From JAGNKE01 sp965230245 (GTDB lineage: Bacteria; Pseudomonadota; Alphaproteobacteria; Micavibrionales; Micavibrionaceae): a stretch of DNA of 64,000 bases. Shown here piece after piece: positions 9,124-17,404 of this stretch. The stretch covers positions 806,001 to 870,000 of the forward strand of contig OZ246000.1 in the NCBI GenBank assembly GCA_965230245.1, in the 5' to 3' direction. Positions within the stretch are counted from its first letter, which is position 1. Every line of letters begins with the position of its first letter. The translations under genes and the position numbers were made by a program. Under the pieces are notes generated by a model. The model was not told the DNA's origin and did not search any database. It saw nothing but the letters and a program-made list of their open reading frames with translations.

Positions 9124-10545
9124 ATGCTAAAACTCGCAATCATAGGCCGCCCGAATGTCGGGAAATCGACCCTGTTCAACAAAATGGCCGGAAAACAGAT
9201 GGCCATCGTGAATGATACGCCCGGTGTAACGCGTGACTGGCGCGAAACCGAAGGCCGTTTGTTTGACCAGCGCTTTAATATCATCGACACTGCGGGCCTT
9301 GAAGAATCATTCGATGAATCCATACAAGGACGCATGCGCAAACAAACCGAGGCCGCTCTGGCACAGGCCACCTGCATCCTTTTCGTGATAGACGGAAAGA
9401 GCGGCGTGACACCTGCCGACGAACATTTCGCCGCCTTTATCAGAAAACAAAAAAAACCTGTCATTCTGGCCGTCAACAAGTGCGAAAACACAAAAGCAAC
9501 GGCATCGACAATCGGCGAAGCCTACAGTTTCGGTTTCGGCGACCCGATCGCAATGTCTGCCGAACACGGCGTCGGTTTTGATGACCTGTATGAGGCCATG
9601 CGCCCCTACTTTGAGGAAGACGACGATGAGTCGGATCAAGACCTCGAAGAAGACAATCTGATTGAAAATCTCGACGAGCTCGAAGGACTGGAAGATTTTG
9701 ACTTTGAGCAGGAAGACATCGATCCGGAAAAACCGATCAAGGTGGCCATCGTCGGGCGGCCGAACGTTGGGAAATCAACGCTCCTGAATGCCATCGTCAA
9801 GGAAGAACGGGTGATGACAGGCCCCGAAGCAGGAATCACACGCGATGCCATCGCGGTCGACTGGGTCTTCAATGACCGTAAATTCAAACTCGTTGATACA
9901 GCCGGCCTGCGCCGCAAATCAAGAATTCAGAACGCGATAGAAAAAATGTCCGCCGAAGACAGTCTGCGCGCTATCCGGCTCGCACAAATTGTTATCCTTG
10001 TTCTGGACGCAAATGCTGCGCTCGAAAAACAGGATCTTCAAATTGCGGAACACGTGCTAAACGAAGGACGGGCGCTTGTTATCGCCGTCAACAAATGGGA
10101 CACGATCAAGGAAAAGAACGAATATCTGGATGAAATTCGCTACAAAATGGGCAAATCGCTCGCCCAGACAAAAGATATCCCGCATGTGACAACGTCGGCG
10201 GAACACGGCAAAAACATAGAAAAATTGCTGCATGTTTGTCTGCAAACTTACGACACATGGAACACGCGGATCAAAACCAGCGGTCTCAATCACTGGCTCG
10301 CAGCAATGGAAAGCCGCAACCCCGCCCCGCTTGTCTCAGGACGCCCGAACAGATTGAAATACATCACACAAATCAAGACGCGCCCGCCAACATTTGTACT
10401 ATGGGTCTCCAAACCAAAAGACCTGCCCGGAGCCTATAAGAAATACATCATCAATGGCCTGCGAAAAGATTACGACATCCCCGGCGTACCGATCCGTCTG
10501 ATGGTCCGTACCAGCAAAAACCCGTATGGTAAAAGCAAAGACTAG
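9124..10545 (+). CDS. der: GTPase Der (EngA), 50S ribosome assembly factor
   Basis: Essential GTPase with two G domains that acts late in large-subunit assembly. Seen: G domain 1 with GRPNVGKST at the start, DTPGVTRD, DTAGLEES and NKCE; G domain 2 with GRPNVGKST at about 212-220, GITRD, DTAGLRRKS and NKWD; and a C-terminal KH-like domain (about 385-473) with KYITQIKTRPPTFVLW. The linker between the G domains (about 165-207) is strongly acidic, with many Asp/Glu runs, longer than the usual connection. Length 473 agrees with the family. It is the last gene of the yfgM-bamB-der operon. Confidence 0.97.
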   Translation: MLKLAIIGRPNVGKSTLFNKMAGKQMAIVNDTPGVTRDWRETEGRLFDQRFNIIDTAGLEESFDESIQGRMRKQTEAALAQATCILFVIDGKSGVTPADEHFAAFIRKQKKPVILAVNKCENTKATASTIGEAYSFGFGDPIAMSAEHGVGFDDLYEAMRPYFEEDDDESDQDLEEDNLIENLDELEGLEDFDFEQEDIDPEKPIKVAIVGRPNVGKSTLLNAIVKEERVMTGPEAGITRDAIAVDWVFNDRKFKLVDTAGLRRKSRIQNAIEKMSAEDSLRAIRLAQIVILVLDANAALEKQDLQIAEHVLNEGRALVIAVNKWDTIKEKNEYLDEIRYKMGKSLAQTKDIPHVTTSAEHGKNIEKLLHVCLQTYDTWNTRIKTSGLNHWLAAMESRNPAPLVSGRPNRLKYITQIKTRPPTFVLWVSKPKDLPGAYKKYIINGLRKDYDIPGVPIRLMVRTSKNPYGKSKD

Positions 10546-10553
10546 CGAAAAAA

Positions 10554-11126
10554 CTAAACAACGCCTGTCAGATATGTTTGCAAATAATCAACGGCCTGAA
10601 CCAGATTGTAGGCAATAGCAAACGAAAGAACAGCGACAAAACCCGCCATTTCCCAAGGTAACCTGAAAACATACGTCACCACAAAACCGGTGTAGATATA
10701 TTTCAAGATGAGAATAAATACAAAATAACTGTTCCAGGCCTCCAGATCACCGCCGACCGCTATAAGAAATACCAAAGGCGACGCCAGTAAAAACCCGGGA
10801 ATAGCCAACCAATTGTTCACATTGACAAATTTCCAGAAATGTTCGTCTCTCTCATACTGCTTGCTGATCCAGTAAACAATCGCAAGAAACAGGATAATCC
10901 CCAATAGCGATGCTGTAATATTCAAAGCGAGGACAAGAGCAACGGGTGCCTCTGAAGAATCTGCAAGCCAAACAAAAATGCTAAAAGGAAAAAGCAGAAT
11001 AGGAATCAAAAAAGATCTAAGCCCGGCGCTCTTGCTATCGTCAAACCGTTCAACGCCCGCCGGCATAAACAGCATGACCTCAAGACTACCGATCGTATTT
11101 TGCTTAACTTCCTTGCTCGTGAACAT
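10554..11126 (-). CDS. multi-pass membrane protein, Yip1-like, unknown function
   Basis: A 190-residue protein with four to five hydrophobic segments (FLIPILLFPFSIFVWL, LNITASLLGIILFLAIVYW, AIPGFLLASPLVFLIAV, YFVFILILKYIYTGFVV, GFVAVLSFAIAYNLV). The order and the soluble N-terminal helix with a Glu/Lys-rich face resemble the Yip1/DUF family of bacterial membrane proteins; this is an impression rather than a firm match. The frame extends 42 codons further upstream, but ATG at 11126 has GAGG 5 nt before it and begins with a plausible cytoplasmic segment, so it is preferred. It faces der tail-to-tail and mscS head-to-head. Confidence 0.6.
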   Translation of the reverse strand: MFTSKEVKQNTIGSLEVMLFMPAGVERFDDSKSAGLRSFLIPILLFPFSIFVWLADSSEAPVALVLALNITASLLGIILFLAIVYWISKQYERDEHFWKFVNVNNWLAIPGFLLASPLVFLIAVGGDLEAWNSYFVFILILKYIYTGFVVTYVFRLPWEMAGFVAVLSFAIAYNLVQAVDYLQTYLTGVV

Positions 11127-11279
11127 AAAAACCTCGCACCTAGCTGATTGAAAAACTTTAACACGTCCCCGTTTTGCACCGCCACAATTAAAAACCTCAA
11201 AACCTTGCCAGACCTTTGGAAACGCTTTAAGACTAACACATTGAAGAAACAATTATTTTAAAAAGCAGGAGACAAAATA

Positions 11280-12128
11280 ATGTCAGGTTCTGTATTCATG
11301 GCACTCGCAACCAACGTCGTTATCGCCATCGCCATTCTGATCGTTGGCTGGATTGGTGGCAACTGGGTAAAAAAACAAATTACCAAAATCAAGAAACTTG
11401 ATGAAACACTGAAATCCTTCCTTGGTACCGCTGCGAAATACCTGATCATGGCCATCGCCGTCATAACTGTACTGCAGCAATTCGGCGTACAGACAGCAAG
11501 CTTGATTGCTGTACTCGGTGCCGCCGGCCTTGCCATCGGTTTGGCTCTTCAAGGCACACTCAGCAACGTTGCTGCGGGCGTTATGCTTCTCTTCCTTCGC
11601 CCGTTTAACGTCGGCGACTTCATCACATGCGCAAGCGTATCCGGCACGGTAAAATCCCTCGGCCTATTTGCAACAGAAATGTCCACGGTCGAGAATATCT
11701 ATATCTTTGTGCCGAACAGCAGACTTTGGAATGCCGACATTCAAAACTTCTCCCGCAACCCCGTCCGCCGTCAGGATATCGTCATCGGCATCAGCTACGA
11801 CGACGACATCGGCAAAGCAAGTAAAACAATCGAAAAAGTAGTTAAAGCCGACAAACGCGTTATACAGGGCGAGGAAGGCAAAGACCCGACAATCATGGTC
11901 ACAAACCTCGGCGACTTCTCCGTAGACCTTACGGTGCGCCTCTGGACGGAAAGAACGGACTTCTGGAACACGAAGGTCGAACTGACCAAGGCAATTAAGG
12001 AAGCGCTCGATAAAGACGGCATCACCATCCCGTTCCCGACCCGCACAATCGAAATGGTCGGACAGGACAATGAGCCCGAGCCAAAGTCCAAAAAAGCCGA
12101 AAGCAAGTCCTCTAAGAAAGCCGCTTAA
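11280..12128 (+). CDS. mscS: small-conductance mechanosensitive channel MscS family
   Basis: Inner-membrane heptameric channel that opens on membrane tension and releases solutes during hypo-osmotic shock. Seen: three transmembrane helices, with the pore-lining TM3 having the typical Gly/Ala pattern (AVLGAAGLAIGLALQGTLSNVAAGVMLL), then the conserved RPFNVGDFI entry to the beta domain and a cytoplasmic alpha/beta domain to about 260. Length 282 matches E. coli MscS (286). The last 25 residues form a Lys/Ser/Glu-rich tail not seen in the E. coli protein. AGGAG lies 9 nt before ATG. An intrinsic terminator follows. Confidence 0.96.
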   Translation: MSGSVFMALATNVVIAIAILIVGWIGGNWVKKQITKIKKLDETLKSFLGTAAKYLIMAIAVITVLQQFGVQTASLIAVLGAAGLAIGLALQGTLSNVAAGVMLLFLRPFNVGDFITCASVSGTVKSLGLFATEMSTVENIYIFVPNSRLWNADIQNFSRNPVRRQDIVIGISYDDDIGKASKTIEKVVKADKRVIQGEEGKDPTIMVTNLGDFSVDLTVRLWTERTDFWNTKVELTKAIKEALDKDGITIPFPTRTIEMVGQDNEPEPKSKKAESKSSKKAA

Positions 12129-12159
12129 ATCTCTCGCGATTTGACTTTACGAATACAAC

Positions 12160-12187
12160 AAAGCCGCCTCAAAAGGCGGCTTTTTCT
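12160..12187 (+). terminator. terminator between mscS and purF (probably bidirectional)
   Basis: Stem AAGCCGCC / GGCGGCTT with a 6-nt loop and a T run after it on the plus strand. It lies between the convergent ends of mscS and purF; the minus-strand T run is weaker. Confidence 0.85.
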
Positions 12188-12205
12188 TGATTGTTACAAG
12201 AATGC

Positions 12206-13672
12206 CTAAGCCTTCTTTTTCTTCTCGTTCCGAAGGGGTGTGACAGGCACACTTTTCTTTTTATTCTCGTGATCGACCAATGCCACGGGATAATCGCCAG
12301 TAAAACACGCATCCTCGTATTGGGGGTGTTCGTTGTTCCGCCCGCTTTCACCCAGCGCACGATAAAGACCGTCAATCGAGATATAGGCCAGAGAGTCCGC
12401 TTCAATAAAGGAGCGAACATCATCAACCGTCTTGTCATGCGCCAGCAATTCCTGTGTCGTCGGCGTATCAATCCCGTAAAAACAGCTATAGCGGATCGGC
12501 GGAGAGGAAATACGCATATGCACCTCCTTTGCACCGGCACTACGCATCATTTCGACAATCTTTTTGGATGTCGTACCGCGAACGATGGAGTCATCGACCA
12601 GAACAACGCTTTTGCCCTCAATGAACTTGCGATTCGCGCTGTGCTTCAGCTTCACACCCAAATGGCGAATCTTGTCAGTCGGCTCGATAAATGTGCGTCC
12701 GATATAATGGTTTCGAATAATACCCAGCTCAAACGGCAGACCGCTCTCCGTCGCGTATCCAATGGCCGACGGCGTCCCGCTATCGGGAACGGGCACGATA
12801 ACATCCGCACCCTCAACCGGAGCTTCCTTGGCCAGTTCCGCACCGATATTTTTGCGCACCTCATAAACGCATTTTCCGCCCATATAGCTGTCAGGACGCG
12901 CAAAATACACATATTCAAATATACAAGGACGCGGAGACTGTTTCTCGAACGGCTGTGAAGTATGAACACCTTCTTGATCCAAAACCACCATCTCGCCCGG
13001 TTCGATCTCGCGCACAAATTCCGCACCGATAATATCAAGCGCACACGTCTCGGACGCAAGCGTATACCCCTCACCAATCTTGCCCAGAACCAAAGGTCTG
13101 ATCCCGTGTGGATCACGGATGCCGATTAATTTGCCGCCAGTGGAAATCACAAGCGCAAACCCGCCCATAATCTGTCTTACCGCATCAATAATACGATCCT
13201 GTATACTGTCCTGCTTCGAAACGGCGACAAGATGGACGATTACTTCCGTATCGCTCGTGGACTGGAAAATAGAACCGCGCTTGACCAATTCCTCACGCAG
13301 CAATTCTGCGTTTGTCAAATTGCCGTTATGCGCCACGGCAAACCCGCCGCAATCCAGATCCCCGTAAAGCGGCTGGACATTCCTTAGCGCAGGCTCACCC
13401 GATGTTGAATAACGGTTATGACCGATGGCGATATGCCCCTTGAGTGTTTCAATCACATCAGCCGAGCCGAACGTCGCACCCACCAGACCCAGCGCCCTTC
13501 GATCATGAAACATATGCCCGTCAAAGGAAACAATCCCACAGGCTTCCTGCCCCCTGTGCTGCAGGGCATGCAGTCCTAACGCTGTTAGTGTTGCAGCGTC
13601 CTTATGCCCGTAAACACCGAACACACCGCATTCTTCGTGCAATTGATCATCGTTAAGATGGAAAACTGACAT
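12206..13672 (-). CDS. purF: amidophosphoribosyltransferase (PurF)
   Basis: First committed step of purine synthesis: PRPP + glutamine gives phosphoribosylamine. Seen: an N-terminal nucleophile glutaminase domain with the catalytic Cys at position 15 (HEE|CGVFGVYGHKD), so a 14-residue propeptide must be removed as in B. subtilis PurF; HRGQEACGI; then the phosphoribosyltransferase domain with VVLVDDSIVRGTT as PRPP loop. Cysteines in PCIFEYVYF, SCFYGIDT and DACFTGDYP occupy three of the four iron-sulfur ligand positions of the Bacillus enzyme; the fourth (three residues before the last) is Glu. ATG at 13672 has AAGGG 7 nt upstream. cvpA lies directly upstream. Confidence 0.97.
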   Translation of the reverse strand: MSVFHLNDDQLHEECGVFGVYGHKDAATLTALGLHALQHRGQEACGIVSFDGHMFHDRRALGLVGATFGSADVIETLKGHIAIGHNRYSTSGEPALRNVQPLYGDLDCGGFAVAHNGNLTNAELLREELVKRGSIFQSTSDTEVIVHLVAVSKQDSIQDRIIDAVRQIMGGFALVISTGGKLIGIRDPHGIRPLVLGKIGEGYTLASETCALDIIGAEFVREIEPGEMVVLDQEGVHTSQPFEKQSPRPCIFEYVYFARPDSYMGGKCVYEVRKNIGAELAKEAPVEGADVIVPVPDSGTPSAIGYATESGLPFELGIIRNHYIGRTFIEPTDKIRHLGVKLKHSANRKFIEGKSVVLVDDSIVRGTTSKKIVEMMRSAGAKEVHMRISSPPIRYSCFYGIDTPTTQELLAHDKTVDDVRSFIEADSLAYISIDGLYRALGESGRNNEHPQYEDACFTGDYPVALVDHENKKKSVPVTPLRNEKKKKA

Positions 13673-13681
13673 CAAATACCC

Positions 13682-14446
13682 TTAATCGTTATACTGCGGC
13701 GCATTGTCCTGCGCATCCTCAATCAACTGATCCATGGCGTTGCGCTCTTCCTTGGAATAACCTTCCTCAGCGGCCTTGTCTCGGGTAGACCCACTACCGT
13801 CACGAACACCCTCCGGCGTATCATCCTGATTTTCTTGGCCGGCAATCCCCTGTTCCTCCAGAATTTTCTTCGCCAAATTACTATCCGCGGAGTATTCTTC
13901 AACATCCTGCTTCAAACTCTGCGGGAAAAACGTATACATCCAGCCTGCAACGCTCTCCAGATACGGCGCAGTCTTACTCTGGGCCAAATGCTCAGTCTTC
14001 TGCTCGGCCGTCAAGCCAACATAAAGAGGCAGGTAAAGCAAACCGATCAATAAAACACCGCGCAACAACCCGAAAATAACACCGACCGTGCGATCAATCG
14101 CCCCGAGCCCGACATTACTGACATATTCGGCAAGAAAATGGCTGATGACAGAAAATATTATCGCAAAAACAAGAAAAATACTGCCGTAGGCCAGACTATC
14201 CGCGACAATCTCATAAGGAATCATACCCAAAAATTTATCAGCGTTTTCAGCATCTTCTGCGGAAACCTCCGCACCGACACCGAACCACTCCCGTACCAAC
14301 GGCGCAAAATACGGTCCGCCTAAATAGGCAACGACCGCAGCGCCGACAATACCCACAATCGTTAGGATTTCGCGCACAAATCCCCGTATAAATGATATCA
14401 GGGCCGAAACCAGAACAACAAAAAGGACAACAATATCAATCAACAT
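13682..14446 (-). CDS. cvpA: CvpA family inner-membrane protein
   Basis: Membrane protein of the colicin V production family, whose gene lies upstream of purF in many proteobacteria; CvpA affects envelope stress and toxin tolerance but has no defined reaction. Seen: four hydrophobic segments within about 170 residues (IVVLFVVLVSALISFI, REILTIVGIVGAAVVAYLGG, LAYGSIFLVFAIIFSVISHFLA, VIFGLLRGVLLIGLLYLPLYVG), with the RGFVREIL motif between the first two, followed by a soluble tail of about 90 residues rich in Glu, Gln and Ser. Length 254 exceeds E. coli CvpA (162) because of that tail. Only 9 bp separate it from the purF start, so the two form one operon. Confidence 0.9.
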   Translation of the reverse strand: MLIDIVVLFVVLVSALISFIRGFVREILTIVGIVGAAVVAYLGGPYFAPLVREWFGVGAEVSAEDAENADKFLGMIPYEIVADSLAYGSIFLVFAIIFSVISHFLAEYVSNVGLGAIDRTVGVIFGLLRGVLLIGLLYLPLYVGLTAEQKTEHLAQSKTAPYLESVAGWMYTFFPQSLKQDVEEYSADSNLAKKILEEQGIAGQENQDDTPEGVRDGSGSTRDKAAEEGYSKEERNAMDQLIEDAQDNAPQYND

Positions 14447-14584
14447 ATTTGGGAGCGCCGATCACTTTAAAACGGGTTTGCAAACACGAATTAAGATTGA
14501 TAGGGCATGACCACCCGAAATGCAAGTATTCTTGCACCCTCTATCATGGAATAAATCTCCGGAAAACGTCCTGAAAAAAGGAAC

Positions 14585-15133
14585 TTAAGTGCCGAGCGGA
14601 GCCAAAATCATAATCATCTGGCGACCTTCGAGCTTAGGTTTTAACTCAATCGTAGAGATTTCCTCAAGCTCTTGTTGCATCTTGGACAGCAAATCACGAC
14701 CGATATCCTGGTGCGCCATTTCACGGCCACGGAAACGCATCGTCACTTTGACCTTGTCTCCGCCTTCCAGAAATCTGCGGGCATTACGCATTTTAACGTC
14801 ATAATCGTGCTTTTCGATATTTGGTCGGATCTTCACTTCCTTGACATCGATTGTCTTCTGCTTCTTGCGGGCTTCGGCAGCTTTCTTCTGCTGCTCGTAC
14901 TTGTACTTGCCGTAATCAAGAATCTTGCAAACGGGAGGACTAGCACCGGGAGAAACCTCTACCAAATCCAAACCTGCGTCCTCGGCAAGCTTAAGAGCTT
15001 GCTCAACGGACATAACACCTTTCATCTCACCATCGGCATCAACGACACGAATTTCGTCTGCTCTGATATCCTCATTGACACGTGGACCGTCATCTCTACG
15101 TGGCGGGCGTCTGTTATTACTTGGTCTGGCGAT
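14585..15133 (-). CDS. infC: translation initiation factor IF-3, starting on ATC
   Basis: Binds the 30S subunit, prevents premature joining of 50S and checks the start codon-initiator tRNA pairing. Seen: 182 residues beginning ARPSNNRRPPRRDDGPRV after the initiator, then the N-domain VNEDIRADEIRVV, the IF-3 linker and a C-domain with KIRPNIEKHDYDVKMRNARRF and HQDIGRDLL. The only ATG in frame is at 15025, which would remove 36 residues including the conserved VNEDI segment. The family N-terminus fits the ATC at 15133, with AAGGAG 8 nt upstream. Starting on ATC lets IF-3 limit its own translation, as the AUU start does in E. coli. It follows thrS on the same strand. Confidence 0.95.
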   Translation of the reverse strand: MARPSNNRRPPRRDDGPRVNEDIRADEIRVVDADGEMKGVMSVEQALKLAEDAGLDLVEVSPGASPPVCKILDYGKYKYEQQKKAAEARKKQKTIDVKEVKIRPNIEKHDYDVKMRNARRFLEGGDKVKVTMRFRGREMAHQDIGRDLLSKMQQELEEISTIELKPKLEGRQMIMILAPLGT

Positions 15134-15148
15134 AGTAACTTCTCCTTC
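15131..15148 (-). promoter_or_regulatory. infC ribosome-binding site and ATC start codon
   Basis: On the minus strand GAAGGAGA is followed by a spacer ending in ATC; the AAGGAG core is 8 nt from the start codon. The strong site with a non-canonical start is the arrangement that gives IF-3 autoregulation in E. coli (AUU). No ATG, GTG or TTG is available at this position. Confidence 0.85.
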
Positions 15149-15304
15149 TATTCGTTAAACAAAATCAAATTGCACATATACATTAAACTGTAAAGCTTGG
15201 AAAATTATTAATACGTGTGTTTAAGGCTGAGCGCAAGATTTTGCTATTATCAAGCCCGTCCTTCGGACGAAAACTATGGCAAAAAACAACACGTAAAAAT
15301 CATC

Positions 15305-17293
15305 TTAGAACGGAGGCTGGCAAGCTTTAACAAGCGCATCAATCGCCTCGTCAAGTTTCTCTACACTCTGTCCCTTTGAGCCTAAACGTCTGATCGCAAC
15401 GGTTTGTTCCGCAGATTCGCGCTCACCGACAACAAACAGCTCCGGAACTTTTTGAACGGAATGCTCACGGACTTTATAATTGATCTTCTCGTTTCGTATA
15501 TCCAATTCCGCACGAATGCCGGCAACCCTGAGTTTCTCGTAGACTTCTTTCGCATAATCGTTCGTGCTGTCTGTAATGGTCGCCACCACGCACTGGACGG
15601 GCGCGAGCCACAACGGCAGCTTACCAGCATAGTTCTCGATCATAATCCCGATAAAACGCTCCAGCGTTCCCAGAATTGCGCGGTGAAGCATAACCGGACG
15701 GTGCTTATTGCCATCCTCCCCGATGTAATGCGCATCCAACCTTTCCGGCAATACAAAATCGAGCTGTAGCGTACCGCATTGCCATGTCCGTCCGATCGCA
15801 TCCCGTAAGTGGAATTCCAGCTTAGGCCCGTAGAAAGCACCCTCTTCCGGCAAGTCCTCATAAGACAAACCCGCTTCATCGAGAGCATCACGAAGACCTT
15901 GCTCGGCCTTGTCCCAAGTTTCGTCTGTGCCTGCACGGTTTTCAGGGCGAAGCGCCAGCTTCACATCCAGCTCCTCAAACCCCAGATCCTTATAAACATT
16001 CTGGAGCAACTCACAAAAAGCGATAGATTCAGATGTAATCTGCTCAGGCGTACAAAAAATATGCGCATCATCCTGTGTCATCTGACGCACGCGCATCAAG
16101 CCATGCAATGCTCCATGCGCCTCGTTCCGGTGGCAACATCCGAATTCCGCCATACGGATCGGTAAATCCCGATAAGATGTAATGCCCTGCTTGAAAATCT
16201 GGACATGCGCAGGGCAGTTCATCGGCTTCAAAGCCATCAGTTTTTCAGTCTCACCTTTGAAGACAGGTTGCCCCTCTTCCGTCGACGGAACTTCATCCGG
16301 CACAACAAACATATTTTCACGGAACTTGCCCCAGTGCCCCGAAGCTTCCCAAAGCTTGTTATCAATCAACTGCGGTGTTTTGACTTCCTTATAGTCCGCA
16401 TCCTGCAAACGGCGACGGATATAGTTTTCCATCTGATTATAAATGACATAGCCCTTCGGATGCCAGAAAACAGACCCTTGCGCTTCCTCCTGAAGATGGA
16501 ACAGATCCATTTCACGGCCCAGCTTACGATGGTCACGCTTTTCAGCTTCTTCAAGCTGCATTAAATAGGCCTTAAGCTCCTTGTCATTGCGCCACGCTGT
16601 CCCGTAAATGCGGTTCAGCATCGCGCGATCCGAATCCCCCCGCCAATAAGCACCGGCCACTTTCAGCAGTTTAAACGCCGTTCCGACATGCTTTGTTGTC
16701 GGCATATGCGGCCCACGGCAAAGATCCAGCCACTCGCCCTGACGATAAATTTTAATCTCTTCGCTTTCTGGTAAATCGCGAATCAACTCGGCCTTGTACA
16801 TCTCACCCTTGCTGGTGAAAAACTCAATCGCCTCGTCCCTGCCCCAAACTTCCCGCGTAAACTCTGCCCCGCGCTCCACAATTTTGCGCATCTCTTTTTC
16901 AATCGCCTCAAGATCATCCGTAGAAAACGGCTCGTTACGTGCAAAGTCGTAGTAAAACCCGTTTTCAATCGCAGGACCGATGGTCACTTGCGTTCCGGGG
17001 AACAGATTCTGAACCGCTTCTGCCATCACATGCGCCGCGTCATGGCGAATCAACTCCAGCGCCTCCGCATCATCACGCTTGATAATCGCAAGATTGACAT
17101 CCTTATGAATCGGCAGGGACAGATCACTCAACTCGCCGTCAATTTTCACGGCAATCGACGCTTTGGCCAAAGACTTCGAAATATCTTCGGCAACCTGCAA
17201 TCCCGTCACACCTGCACCGAACGTTCTGACCGACCCGTCGGGCAGTGTGATATTTACGTCGTTGTTCTGTGTCACAGCTTGACCATCTTGCAT
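15305..17293 (-). CDS. thrS: threonyl-tRNA synthetase
   Basis: Charges tRNA-Thr and removes mis-acylated serine. Seen: a TGS domain at about 14-75 (ITLPDGSVRTF), the editing domain with the zinc/hydrolysis motif HDAAHVMAEAV, then the class II catalytic core: motif 1 with HWGKFRENMF, motif 2 with MNCPAHVQIF and RMAEFGCCHRNEAHGAL, motif 3 HRAILGTLERFIGI, and a C-terminal anticodon-binding domain with VRVAGIRAELDIR-like elements. Length 662 is full. It begins MQDGQAV with AAGGA about 10 nt upstream. thrS upstream of infC on the same strand is the classic arrangement. No T-box or operator-like leader was recognised in the 110 bp upstream. Confidence 0.97.
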   Translation of the reverse strand: MQDGQAVTQNNDVNITLPDGSVRTFGAGVTGLQVAEDISKSLAKASIAVKIDGELSDLSLPIHKDVNLAIIKRDDAEALELIRHDAAHVMAEAVQNLFPGTQVTIGPAIENGFYYDFARNEPFSTDDLEAIEKEMRKIVERGAEFTREVWGRDEAIEFFTSKGEMYKAELIRDLPESEEIKIYRQGEWLDLCRGPHMPTTKHVGTAFKLLKVAGAYWRGDSDRAMLNRIYGTAWRNDKELKAYLMQLEEAEKRDHRKLGREMDLFHLQEEAQGSVFWHPKGYVIYNQMENYIRRRLQDADYKEVKTPQLIDNKLWEASGHWGKFRENMFVVPDEVPSTEEGQPVFKGETEKLMALKPMNCPAHVQIFKQGITSYRDLPIRMAEFGCCHRNEAHGALHGLMRVRQMTQDDAHIFCTPEQITSESIAFCELLQNVYKDLGFEELDVKLALRPENRAGTDETWDKAEQGLRDALDEAGLSYEDLPEEGAFYGPKLEFHLRDAIGRTWQCGTLQLDFVLPERLDAHYIGEDGNKHRPVMLHRAILGTLERFIGIMIENYAGKLPLWLAPVQCVVATITDSTNDYAKEVYEKLRVAGIRAELDIRNEKINYKVREHSVQKVPELFVVGERESAEQTVAIRRLGSKGQSVEKLDEAIDALVKACQPPF

Positions 17294-17404
17294 TGTTTTT
17301 ATATGTCCTTAAAAGGGTTAAGTCATCTCAAAATATAAGTGATCTATAGAAAAAACGCATTTAGCGCCATTTTGCAAGCGGTATTACCATCGATATTGGG
17401 GGTT

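Noticed and set aside
15257..15269. Hairpin CGTCC-TTC-GGACG between thrS and infC as a terminator.
   Set aside because: No T run follows on either strand, and thrS-infC are normally co-transcribed.
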